Notes under the pieces: generated by a model | The model's database searches: none | What the model was told of the DNA's origin: nothing | Seen by the model: the letters and a program-made list of their open reading frames with translations, nothing else | In this document: piece by piece, positions 7,122-14,207 of the stretch | Layout of the letters: every line of letters starts with the position of its first letter | Position numbering within the stretch: the first letter of the stretch is position 1 | Position numbers and translations under genes: made by a program | From: SIG510 sp045540975 | GTDB lineage: Bacteria; Bacillota; Clostridia; Oscillospirales; JAAYXM01 | Reading direction: 5' to 3' | Length of the DNA: 14,947 nt | Assembly (NCBI GenBank): GCA_045540975.1 | Contig: JAZQIE010000062.1 | Location: forward strand, 1-14,947

Positions 7122-7835
7122 ATGAAGGCAGCGCAGAAAAAAGAACAACTGCCGTTTCGGGATCGGCTGATTCGGTTCCTTTCGGAGTTTACAATGAGGC
7201 AGATTGCCATGGTCTTGGCGGTCGGCCTGATTTTTGCTGCCTTGGGATACACCGCGACCATGACCTTTGCAAAGCCCGTGTATTCCTCCACCGTGACGGT
7301 TGCGGTGATGAATCCGCGCGGCTCGAAGATATCGCATATCGGAAACCTCTCGGTTTGCTATCAGCTTGCGAAGACCCTTGCGGTCTCCGGGCGCAATGCG
7401 GAAGCCGCGGAGCATACGATTGAGCGGTTGGGTCTTGACATGACACCCGAAAAACTGCTCTCCAAAATCCGTGTTTCCAGACGGGAAAAGACCATGCTGG
7501 TCAAAGTCCGCGCGACCGACACAAACCCCGAGTTTGCACAAACCCTTGCGGATGTGTATACCGAAGAAATGCTGGATGTTTTGGGTGAGACCCTCTTTAT
7601 CTATAATGCACCGAAGCTGCACGGCCCGTCTCTCGCAAAGAGTGTGGGCGGTGTGCGGCAAAATACATTGCTTTCCGCGCTTTTGGGATGCTTCCTGACG
7701 GTTTGGTTTTTCTACCGCCGTCATCGCTCCGACCGTGCCATCAAGGTGGCGGAGGATCTCCTGCCGCTCGGGAAACCCGTTATCGGTGAAATCACGGTCA
7801 TTCGCGGCGCCAAACGGCAGGGAGGTGCGGCATGA
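7122..7835 (+). CDS. Wzz/CapA-like polysaccharide co-polymerase-type membrane protein (first of two)
   Basis: The product has 237 residues with two membrane segments at about 27-50 and 182-198, flanking an extracytoplasmic domain of about 130 residues. The entry KPVYSSTVTVAV after the first segment and the helical middle with repeated TPEKLL/EFAQTLADVY patterns fit the Wzz family. This family controls chain length of surface polysaccharides or activates a partner kinase. The cytoplasmic end is short (from about 199 on) and no tyrosine-kinase domain is fused. AGAGGA at 7110-7115, overlapping the stop of the previous gene, serves as ribosome binding site. The stop overlaps the next start by 4 bases. 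Similarity is by architecture more than by strong motifs. Confidence 0.65.
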   Translation: MKAAQKKEQLPFRDRLIRFLSEFTMRQIAMVLAVGLIFAALGYTATMTFAKPVYSSTVTVAVMNPRGSKISHIGNLSVCYQLAKTLAVSGRNAEAAEHTIERLGLDMTPEKLLSKIRVSRREKTMLVKVRATDTNPEFAQTLADVYTEEMLDVLGETLFIYNAPKLHGPSLAKSVGGVRQNTLLSALLGCFLTVWFFYRRHRSDRAIKVAEDLLPLGKPVIGEITVIRGAKRQGGAA

Positions 7836-8512
7836 TCGGACGGAAGTTAAAGCAGATGCAAGCCAAGCTGGAGCTTTTGTGGTTCCGCAAATGGCTCATT
7901 TTATCGGTCACGGTCATCGGTGCGGTTTTGGGATTTTTGGTCGCATCGTGCTTGGTGACACCGCAGTACACCGCGGAAAACGAGTTGTATTTCAGCGCAT
8001 ACACGGGAAACCACAAGTCGGTCACCGACCTTCAGCTGGAAAACTCGCGCGGTCTTGCCGAGTCATATTCGGTGTACATGGGTGAGGCGTTTATGCTGGA
8101 GCGCGCGGAGGAGCATCAGCCGCGCACACTCTCCAAGCACTATACCGCAGGGGAGCTTTCCCGTGCCATCGGCATCCGTGTGGACAACGATTCAAACGTC
8201 ATTTTCTTCAAGGTGACCACCGAAAGCCCCGAGGATTCCAAGATTATTTGCGATTTTTACAGCGAATTTTCCATGCGCGAGATTGTGGAACTCACCAAAG
8301 TTGGCTCGTATGAAATCTTCAACGAGACCAAACTGCCCGAAGCTCCCTCATTCCCCAATCCGTTTTTGTTTGCCTTGCTTGGGGCGGTCATCGGGCTGGT
8401 TTTGACGGTGTCCTACTCGCTCAAAGTCCGACAGAAGATTTACGGGGAAAAGGACATCAAAACACTCATTCGTGAGAGTAAAATTTTGGCTTGTGTGCCC
8501 GAATTCAAATAA
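7832..8512 (+). CDS. Wzz/CapA-like polysaccharide co-polymerase-type membrane protein (second of two)
   Basis: The product has 226 residues. Membrane segments lie at about 21-43 and 178-196. The outer region opens with TPQYTAENELYF (43-54) and closes with the family's typical stretch before the second segment, NETKLPEAPSFPNP (164-177). The cytoplasmic tail is about 30 residues and ends LACVPEFK, with no nucleotide-binding site. GGGAGGTG at 7820-7827 inside the upstream gene drives translation, and the ATGA overlap couples the pair. Two adjacent family members suggest a hetero-oligomer. In related bacteria such proteins activate separate bacterial tyrosine kinases; none is in this window, and the HprK-like enzyme upstream is the only kinase available locally. 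Confidence 0.72.
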   Translation: MIGRKLKQMQAKLELLWFRKWLILSVTVIGAVLGFLVASCLVTPQYTAENELYFSAYTGNHKSVTDLQLENSRGLAESYSVYMGEAFMLERAEEHQPRTLSKHYTAGELSRAIGIRVDNDSNVIFFKVTTESPEDSKIICDFYSEFSMREIVELTKVGSYEIFNETKLPEAPSFPNPFLFALLGAVIGLVLTVSYSLKVRQKIYGEKDIKTLIRESKILACVPEFK

Positions 8513-8527
8513 GAAAGGGGTTTTTGT

Positions 8528-9661
8528 ATGACGCGCGAAGCAGAATATCTCATTCGGTGTATCTCCGCGGTCATGCATCAAACCTCCGCACCCACTCCGC
8601 CCGAAGGTCTTGATTGGCTGGCCACCGCGCGGCTTGCGGCGCAGCAGAGCATGGCGAATCTTTTCTGCTGTGCGACCGAAGGGATGGACCTTCCGCCCGA
8701 AATCTCCGAAAAACTGCGCGAGCTGAAGCGGAAGGCGATTCTGCGCGAGGCGACGCAGGAGCTGGAGCTTCGTGCGGTACGCGCAAAATTTTGCGAGGCG
8801 AAAATCCGATTCATGCCGCTAAAAGGTGTGTTTCTCAAAACGTTGTATCCGAGCCCCTCTCTCCGCGTGATGAGTGATATTGATATTTTATTCGATGCGG
8901 CGCACCGCGCGGCGGTGCGCAAGTGCTTGGAAGAACTCGGATATACCGCGAAGGATTATAACCGCGGTGTGACCGATGTGTTCCAAAAGCCGCCGATTAT
9001 GAATTTAGAGCTGCACACCGAGTTGGTCGACCATCCCGAGCGTTGGAGACCGCATTTTGCCCATATTTGGGAAGCGGCAAGCAGCGAGGATGGGTGCGAG
9101 TACACCATGTCGCACGAGGATTATTATGTGTTCTTCCTCGCGCATTTGGTCAAGCACTATGCAGGCCAAGGCACGGGCATCCGCTCGATTTTGGACCTTT
9201 GGGTGTGCCGTCACAAGATTCCGTTTGATGAAGCTGTCGTGACCGCGCGCCTGACCGAGCTTGGGATTTTGGAATTTGTCCGCAACATTGAGGCGCTCGC
9301 CGAGGTGTGGTTCGGGGAAGGGGAATCCAACCCGCTCCTTGACGAAATCGCGGAATTCATTGTAGCGGGAAAAACCTTTGGCGACCGCATGACCGGTGCA
9401 ATGGCGAAGGGGAACAAGGGAACGTATTTCCTGCGCCGACTCTTTTTGCGCCGCGAGACCATGGAGGGCGCGTACCCGATTTTGAAAAAAGCGCCGTATC
9501 TGCTCCCTGTGTGCTGGGTGCATCGCTTGGGGAAACGGGTCTTCCGCCCCGGTCTGGTGTCCGAGGAAATGCGGATTTTGGGCGAGTTTGACGGCGAAAA
9601 AGCCTCCTCGCTGCACGAGTTCCACAAACGTGCAGGCTTACACGAAAGTTATGACGAATAG
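8528..9661 (+). CDS. Nucleotidyltransferase-fold family protein (NTP_transf_5 type)
   Basis: The product has 377 residues. GAAAGGGG at 8513-8520 supports the start. The family signature runs MPLKG at 96-100, then YPSPSLRVMSDIDIL at 107-121, where the paired Asp of DID would bind metal. MNLELH follows at 158-163, HLVKH at 206-210 and GIRSILDL at 217-224. The family is usually called uncharacterised nucleotidyltransferase. As I recall, a relative in the pseudomycoidin lasso peptide cluster acts after the kinase and adds sugar to the phosphorylated C-terminus. Relatives also occur beside HprK-like and PqqD-like genes in exopolysaccharide loci. The gene closes the operon and is followed by a strong terminator. 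A role in decorating the phosphorylated tails is inference; nucleotidyl transfer to a protein or sugar carrier is the alternative. Confidence 0.8.
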   Translation: MTREAEYLIRCISAVMHQTSAPTPPEGLDWLATARLAAQQSMANLFCCATEGMDLPPEISEKLRELKRKAILREATQELELRAVRAKFCEAKIRFMPLKGVFLKTLYPSPSLRVMSDIDILFDAAHRAAVRKCLEELGYTAKDYNRGVTDVFQKPPIMNLELHTELVDHPERWRPHFAHIWEAASSEDGCEYTMSHEDYYVFFLAHLVKHYAGQGTGIRSILDLWVCRHKIPFDEAVVTARLTELGILEFVRNIEALAEVWFGEGESNPLLDEIAEFIVAGKTFGDRMTGAMAKGNKGTYFLRRLFLRRETMEGAYPILKKAPYLLPVCWVHRLGKRVFRPGLVSEEMRILGEFDGEKASSLHEFHKRAGLHESYDE

Positions 9662-9662
9662 A

Positions 9663-9699
9663 AAACTCCCTTGCGAAGTTACGTTTCGCAAGGGAGTTT
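9663..9699. terminator. Bidirectional terminator between the operon and uxaC
   Basis: A perfect 15-bp stem (9663-9677 with 9685-9699) with a 7-base loop lies between two convergent genes. On the plus strand the stem ends in TTT and continues gtttattg; on the minus strand it ends in TTTT. It begins 2 bases after one stop codon and ends 3 bases before the other, so it probably serves both. Confidence 0.85.
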
Positions 9700-9701
9700 G
9701 T

Positions 9702-11087
9702 TTATTGCTTAAAATAGGAAACCGCGTTGTTATAACAAATATCGCGGACGATTCCTCCGAGATAGGGGAGATGCATGGGGAGAAGTCCTTCTTCTGCCCA
9801 TTTGCCGAGCAGGTTACACAGCACGCGGCGGAAATATTCATGGCGCGCGTAGGAGAGGAAACTGCGCGAGTCGGTCAGCATTCCGATGAATGCGGAGAGG
9901 ATGCCCGTGTTTGCAAAGGCGGTGAGGTGGGCTTCGATGCCGTCTTTGTGGTCATTGAACCACCACGCCGAGCCAACCTGAAGCTTTGAACGGGTGGGCC
10001 CTTGCTGAAATGTGCCGCACAGAGTCATCAAACGGGTGGTGTCCGCAGGGTTGAGGGGGTAGAGGATGGTTTGGGGGAGCGCGTCGTTTTTCGCGAGTCC
10101 GTCAAGCAGGGCGACCAAAGACGCGGAGGAAATCGACTCCCCGATTGCATCGCCGCCCATGTCGAGACCCTTGCGTACAAAAAGCGCGGTATTCAGATTG
10201 CGGGTGACACACAGATGGAGCTGCATGGTAAATCCGTAGCGGCAGTAAAGCTTGCCGAGGAAGAAGGTGAGTTCGGTCTGATAGCAGTTGTATTCGTAGT
10301 CGCTCATCGGCTCTGCGCGTAGGATTTTCTGCAGCGCGACTTCCGCGGTCGCGGCATCACGACAGGTGAAATCGGGCGCGTTCATAGACTGGTCCGCAAG
10401 GACACAGCCGTGCGCGGCAAAGTGTGCGGCGCGCTCAGAGAGTGCGGAAAACAAATCCTCCATACAGGAGAGGTTGGGGCAGAGGGTTTTGAGATATTCG
10501 GCACAGCCCGGAAGCTCGGGATGAAGCACACGGTCGGTACGGAAAGTGGGGAGAACGGTCACCTCGGGGAATTTGAGTTTTAATTTGCGGTGGACCTCCA
10601 AGGAATCGATGGGGTCATCGGTGGTGCAGATGACCTTGACGTTGCTGTTTAAGATGAGATTGCGCACGCGCATTTCCTCGCGCGCAAGGCGGTCGTTTGC
10701 CGCGTCCCAAATCTCCTCCGCGGTGTCGGGGGTGAGCAGGGTGTCGATATCAAAATACCGCAAAAGCTCCAGATTTGACCAATGATAGAGGGGATTTCCG
10801 ACCGCGCGCGAGACCGTGTCCGCCCATTTGAGGAATTTCTCCTTCGGGTCGGCATCGCCCGTGATATACGCTTCCTCCACTCCGTTTGCGCGCATCAGCC
10901 GCCATTTATAGTGGTCATCCATGAGCCACGCGTGTGTGATGGTGGGAAAACGGGTGTCCTCCAGAATCTGATTGGGGTCTAAGTGACAGTGATAGTCGAA
11001 AATCGGTGTGGGCGCGGCGTAGTCATGATAGAGCGCACGTGCGGTTTTGCTTTGCAGTAAAAAATCGTCTGTGATAAATGTTTTCAT
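9702..11087 (-). CDS. uxaC: Uronate (glucuronate) isomerase
   Basis: The product has 461 residues from the ATG at 11087, close to the 470 of E. coli UxaC. It is expected to interconvert D-glucuronate and D-fructuronate, and D-galacturonate and D-tagaturonate, the first cytoplasmic step of hexuronate breakdown. The N-terminal KTFITDDFLLQSKTAR and the metal-site motif DYHCHLDP (31-38) are hallmarks of this amidohydrolase-superfamily enzyme. HAWLMDDHYKWRLMRANGV (52-70) and the C-terminal RHEYFRRVLCNLLGKW agree. Alternative starts are ATG 11090 and GTG 11096; GGGGTG at 11094-11099 fits the 11087 start best. It is transcribed divergently from an AraC-type regulator. No other uronate gene lies in the window. 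Confidence 0.95.
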   Translation of the reverse strand: MKTFITDDFLLQSKTARALYHDYAAPTPIFDYHCHLDPNQILEDTRFPTITHAWLMDDHYKWRLMRANGVEEAYITGDADPKEKFLKWADTVSRAVGNPLYHWSNLELLRYFDIDTLLTPDTAEEIWDAANDRLAREEMRVRNLILNSNVKVICTTDDPIDSLEVHRKLKLKFPEVTVLPTFRTDRVLHPELPGCAEYLKTLCPNLSCMEDLFSALSERAAHFAAHGCVLADQSMNAPDFTCRDAATAEVALQKILRAEPMSDYEYNCYQTELTFFLGKLYCRYGFTMQLHLCVTRNLNTALFVRKGLDMGGDAIGESISSASLVALLDGLAKNDALPQTILYPLNPADTTRLMTLCGTFQQGPTRSKLQVGSAWWFNDHKDGIEAHLTAFANTGILSAFIGMLTDSRSFLSYARHEYFRRVLCNLLGKWAEEGLLPMHLPYLGGIVRDICYNNAVSYFKQ

Positions 11088-11149
11088 CATAAACACCCCG
11101 AAAACCGTTGATTTCTATCAAAATCGTACCGCAAAACAAGGGGTTGTGG

Positions 11150-11178
11150 AATATCGGAACATGACAAAGATATGTCAA
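11150..11178 (-). promoter_or_regulatory. uxaC promoter
   Basis: Read on the minus strand, a perfect -35 box TTGACA (11178-11173) and a -10 box GATATT (11155-11150, 4 of 6) are separated by 17 bases. The predicted leader is about 55 bases. Confidence 0.6.
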
Positions 11179-11186
11179 TTTTTGAC
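11162..11186. promoter_or_regulatory. Candidate operator with overlapping inverted repeats
   Basis: TGACA (11162-11166) and TGTCA (11173-11177) form an inverted repeat with a 6-base gap. GTCAA (11174-11178) and TTGAC (11182-11186) form a second one with a 3-base gap. Both overlap the uxaC -35 box and lie just upstream of the regulator's promoter, a good place for the adjacent AraC-type protein to control both genes. Confidence 0.4.
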
Positions 11187-11192
11187 TATATA

Positions 11193-11221
11193 CAGACAAA
11201 AACGAGATTGTAGTGTATAAT
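11193..11221 (+). promoter_or_regulatory. Promoter of the AraC-type regulator gene
   Basis: A perfect -10 box TATAAT (11216-11221) lies 17 bases after CAGACA (11193-11198, 4 of 6 to the -35 consensus). Transcription should start near 11228, giving a short leader with GGGAGGTG at 11229-11236. This excludes an in-frame GTG at 11213 as the start codon. Confidence 0.65.
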
Positions 11222-11242
11222 AGGCTTTGGGAGGTGTGTTTC

Positions 11243-12058
11243 ATGGACCAATCGTATTTGTTTGAAATGATTGAAAAGGCGGATGTGTCACTTCGTGCGC
11301 GGAATATGATTCATCATCCTGCGGGGTATGAGATGGAAAAGCATATTTCGGATTTTGATGTGCTGTATACCTTGTCGGGCAAGCATTGTTTCCGTATTGA
11401 CGGAAAGGAATACATTTGCTATCCGGGGGACGTGCTGTTGCTTGCACCTGATACCATGCTCTCGGTACGGTGCGACGAGCCGTCCGACCAATACTATTGC
11501 CACTTCACCATCGGGATGGGGGAGGAATACGAGTTGGTCGGGGATTTTTCCGAACACCGCCTGCCCGAAAACTGCCGCGGTCTTGCAGAACTCTACCGCG
11601 AGCATTTTGAACTCTCGAATAAAGAGGAATCGCCGCTGATTTCCTCGGTGAGTATGATATTTAAACTTTTTATCATCGAGCTTTTGCGCGCCGAGCCGAA
11701 AAACCGCGTTTCGTTTGAGTCTTTGACACAACAAGGAAAACCCAAGGCGCTTTTTGAAATTCTGCACACAATCCATGAGCGGCTGACCGAACAGATTACG
11801 GTGGAGTCGCTTGCGGAGGCGGCAGGCTTTCACCCGAGTTATTTCAGCCGCTATTTCAAGCGGTATATGGGTGTTTCGCCCGTGCGGTATATCTCCGAGC
11901 AGAAGATGAATCTTGCAAAGCATCTTATCTCCACCACAGAAAAGCCGCTCGGGGAGATTGCGCTCTCCTTGGGCTTTCCCGACCAATTCACCTTTTCCAA
12001 AAAATTCAAAGACCGATTCGGGGTCTCCCCCTCGGAATTCCGCAAAATTCGGATCTAA
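11243..12058 (+). CDS. AraC-family transcriptional regulator, probably of hexuronate use
   Basis: The product has 271 residues. The start follows GGGAGGTG by 6 bases. The N-terminal half (about 20-100) is a cupin-like sensor domain, with LYTLSGKHCFRIDGKEYICYPGDVLLLAPDT typical of sugar-responsive AraC proteins. The C-terminal half (about 186-271) holds the two helix-turn-helix units, with SLAEAAGFHPSYFSRYFKRYMGVSP (189-213) and IALSLGFPDQFTFSKKFKDRFGVSPSEFR (239-267). These are strong family hallmarks. It is divergent from uxaC over a shared 155-base region, so control of uxaC in response to a uronate is the simplest inference. The ligand and sign of regulation cannot be read from sequence. 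Confidence 0.92.
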   Translation: MDQSYLFEMIEKADVSLRARNMIHHPAGYEMEKHISDFDVLYTLSGKHCFRIDGKEYICYPGDVLLLAPDTMLSVRCDEPSDQYYCHFTIGMGEEYELVGDFSEHRLPENCRGLAELYREHFELSNKEESPLISSVSMIFKLFIIELLRAEPKNRVSFESLTQQGKPKALFEILHTIHERLTEQITVESLAEAAGFHPSYFSRYFKRYMGVSPVRYISEQKMNLAKHLISTTEKPLGEIALSLGFPDQFTFSKKFKDRFGVSPSEFRKIRI

Positions 12059-12094
12059 AAAAACCTTGGGAAAAATTTTTCCCAAGGTTTTTTT
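12057..12094. terminator. Bidirectional terminator shared by the AraC gene and hydE
   Basis: A perfect 38-base palindrome: seven A, CCTTGGG, five A, then the exact complement ending in seven T. The AraC stop codon (12056-12058) runs into its left arm and the hydE stop (12095-12093) into its right arm. GC-rich core plus T-runs on both strands make it a textbook terminator in both directions. Confidence 0.92.
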
Positions 12095-13073
12095 AACGTT
12101 TGACATCGCCGCGGTCGACCACAACACGGTAGCCTGCGGCTTTCACTTGTGCTTTGAGAAGCTCCAGTTCATCCGCGTTTTCCGCGCCCGTGTGGAGCTT
12201 GTTGTTATAGAGGGTATAGCGAGATCGAGCGTCTTCGGGCGAGAGATTCGGCATGACCACATTCGCGCCGCATTGAAGTCCCAGCTCGCGGCCCTTGGGG
12301 TCCAGAGTGCCGAGCGCGGTGGTGGCGGGGATGAGGGCATGAGGGAAGATGAGGCGCGCGAGTGCGACCGTGCGCAGGGTGAGAGTCAAATCCCCCGCGG
12401 GCGCGCTTGCAAACGGGGTGTCGCAATGCGGCAAAAACGGCCCAATGCCAATCATATCGGGTTTCAGTACTGCTAAAAAATTGAAATCCTGCGCGAGATG
12501 GTCAAGGGTTTGCCCGGGTGAGCCAACCATAAATCCGCTTCCCACCTGATAGCCGATTTCCTTGAGCGCAAACAGGCATTCTTTTCGGGTTTTCAGGGTC
12601 ACGCCCGCGGGGTGGAGGGCGGCGTAATGCGTGGAATCTGCGGTTTCGTGCCGCAAAAGATAACGGTCCGCACCTGCGGAAAACCATGCTTTGTAGGTTT
12701 CGGTCGGGTGCTCGCCAAGGGAGAGGGTGACCGCGCAGTCGGGATGCGCACACTTTAAGTCATGCACGATGCGGCACACGGTGGCTTCGTCAAAAAACGG
12801 GTCCTCGCCGCCTTGCAGCACAAAGGTGCGAAAGCCGAGGGAGTAGCCGTGATTTGCGCAGAGCAGGATTTCCTCATGGGTGAGGCGGTAGCGCGAAGCG
12901 GCAGAGTTTCCTGCGCGGATGCCGCAATAGAGACAGTTTTTCCTGCAGTAATTGGAAATCTCAATGAGGCCGCGGATATAGACCGCATCGCCGTAGACCG
13001 CGCGGCGGACTTCGTCCGCACGGGAAAAGAGCTCCGCATCTCGCTCACCGCGGAGAATGGGAAGTATGGTCAT
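12093..13073 (-). CDS. hydE: [FeFe]-hydrogenase maturation radical SAM protein HydE
   Basis: The product has 326 residues. HydE is a radical SAM enzyme that, with HydF and HydG, builds the 2Fe subcluster of [FeFe] hydrogenase. The radical SAM cluster motif is C43-x3-C47-x2-C50 within EISNYCRKNCLYCGIR. FVLQGGEDPFF, GSGFMVGSPGQT and IGIGPFLPHCDTPF are typical of HydE and separate it from BioB. The C-terminal region (LYNNK onwards) lacks the cysteines that bind an accessory cluster in some HydE proteins, which is common. The N-terminus is a little short compared with about 350-residue homologues. The start ATG overlaps the mnmA stop (ATGA, 13073-13070), implying translational coupling. No hydrogenase, hydF or hydG is in the window. 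Confidence 0.93.
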   Translation of the reverse strand: MTILPILRGERDAELFSRADEVRRAVYGDAVYIRGLIEISNYCRKNCLYCGIRAGNSAASRYRLTHEEILLCANHGYSLGFRTFVLQGGEDPFFDEATVCRIVHDLKCAHPDCAVTLSLGEHPTETYKAWFSAGADRYLLRHETADSTHYAALHPAGVTLKTRKECLFALKEIGYQVGSGFMVGSPGQTLDHLAQDFNFLAVLKPDMIGIGPFLPHCDTPFASAPAGDLTLTLRTVALARLIFPHALIPATTALGTLDPKGRELGLQCGANVVMPNLSPEDARSRYTLYNNKLHTGAENADELELLKAQVKAAGYRVVVDRGDVKR

Positions 13074-14113
13074 TGGATGATGCCTCCTCCCACAACGGTG
13101 TCCCCGTCATAGAAGACCACGGACTGACCGCGCGCAATGGCGCGTTGCGGCTCGTCAAATTCCACACGGACGGTGGTTTCGTCTGTCATTTCCACGGTTG
13201 CCCACTGCTCGGGTTGGTTGTAGCGGATACGCGCCTTCACGCGGATGGGGGCACCCGGCGGGTCGATGGAAATCCAGTTTAACTCGCGCGCGGTGAGGGA
13301 GCGGGAGAATAAATCCTGATTGAGCCCCAGTACCACGCGGTTTTGCTCCAAATCCTTTTTGCACACATACATGGGCTGCGGCAGGGCAAGACCCAAGCCC
13401 TTGCGCTGGCCGATGGTGTAATGGATCATCCCCTTGTGTGTGCCGAGCACCGCGCCGCTTTGGTCGACAAATTCGCCCTTCGGGTAGGTTTTCCCCGTGG
13501 TGCGCTCGATGAAGGCGGCGTAGTCCCCGTCGGGGACAAAGCAGATGTCCTGACTGTCGCGCTTTTTCGCGTTTAAGAAGCCGTATGCCTCCGCAAGGTC
13601 GCGGACCTCGGCTTTGGTGCGTGTGCCGAGCGGAAACACGGTGCGCGAAAGCTCGGCTTGGGTCATGCGGTAGAGCACATAGCTTTGGTCCTTGGAAGGG
13701 TCTGCCGCTTTTTTGAGGAGAAAGCGGCCCGAGACGTCGCGCTCAATGCGCGCGTAATGCCCGGTTGCGAGTTGCCGAAGCCCCAATTTGTCCGCCTCGC
13801 GCAGGAGTGCGGAGAATTTGAGGTGGCGGTTACACTCGATGCACGGGTTTGGGGTCGCGCCGTTTTGGTAGGCATCGATGAACTGCCCGATGACCTTTTG
13901 GCGAAACTCCTCCTGCAAATCGAAGACATGGAACGGGATGTGAAGACGGTCTGCAACTGCGCGTGCATCCGCCACGTCATCCGAAGACCCGCAGGCGGGG
14001 TTTTGATGCAGAATCATAATCCCGCCCTCGGCGGTATAGCCTTGATTCAAAAGAAGCTGCGCGGCAACCGAACTGTCCACGCCGCCGCTCATTGCAATTA
14101 AAATCGAATTCAT
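13070..14113 (-). CDS. mnmA: tRNA-specific 2-thiouridylase MnmA
   Basis: The product has 347 residues. It should thiolate U34 of the tRNAs for Lys, Glu and Gln using ATP and a persulfide sulfur donor in the cytoplasm. The PP-loop SGGVDSS is at residues 9-15. NPCIECNR (89-96) carries the first catalytic cysteine (C91) and DSQDICFVPDG (187-196) the second (C191). TGHYARI and KDQSYVLYRM are also diagnostic. CAGGAGT (14127-14121) lies 7 bases before the ATG. It is the first gene of a two-gene transcript with hydE. Length and motifs are complete, with no oddities. Confidence 0.96.
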   Translation of the reverse strand: MNSILIAMSGGVDSSVAAQLLLNQGYTAEGGIMILHQNPACGSSDDVADARAVADRLHIPFHVFDLQEEFRQKVIGQFIDAYQNGATPNPCIECNRHLKFSALLREADKLGLRQLATGHYARIERDVSGRFLLKKAADPSKDQSYVLYRMTQAELSRTVFPLGTRTKAEVRDLAEAYGFLNAKKRDSQDICFVPDGDYAAFIERTTGKTYPKGEFVDQSGAVLGTHKGMIHYTIGQRKGLGLALPQPMYVCKKDLEQNRVVLGLNQDLFSRSLTARELNWISIDPPGAPIRVKARIRYNQPEQWATVEMTDETTVRVEFDEPQRAIARGQSVVFYDGDTVVGGGIIQ

Positions 14114-14142
14114 AGAAATTACTCCTGTTTTTATCTATGTTA

Positions 14143-14171
14143 ATCTTACCTTTCTTGCTTGAATCTGTCAA
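14143..14171 (-). promoter_or_regulatory. mnmA-hydE promoter
   Basis: On the minus strand a perfect TTGACA (14171-14166) is followed, after exactly 17 bases, by TAAGAT (14148-14143, 5 of 6). The ATG is 30 bases further on. Confidence 0.75.
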
Positions 14172-14187
14172 GCGCACGTGTTATGAT
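14159..14187 (+). promoter_or_regulatory. Promoter of the GDSL-type esterase gene
   Basis: TTGAAT (14159-14164, 4 of 6) and TATGAT (14182-14187, 5 of 6) are spaced by 17 bases, and TG at 14179-14180 makes it an extended -10. It overlaps the mnmA promoter on the other strand, so the two may compete for RNA polymerase. Confidence 0.6.
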
Positions 14188-14207
14188 AGTTGCGAGGTGA
14201 GACCAAG

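Noticed and set aside
4786..9661. Classical lasso peptide cluster
   Set aside because: The kinase, PqqD-like and nucleotidyltransferase genes fit, but there is no asparagine-synthetase-like cyclase, no transglutaminase-like leader peptidase and no short precursor peptide.
9588..9989. Plus-strand reading frame across the operon terminator into the end of uxaC
   Set aside because: It covers the bidirectional terminator and the antisense of uxaC, with no family resemblance.
11213..11242. GTG start adding 10 residues to the AraC-type regulator
   Set aside because: It overlaps the -10 region and lies upstream of the predicted transcription start; the ATG at 11243 has an ideal Shine-Dalgarno site.
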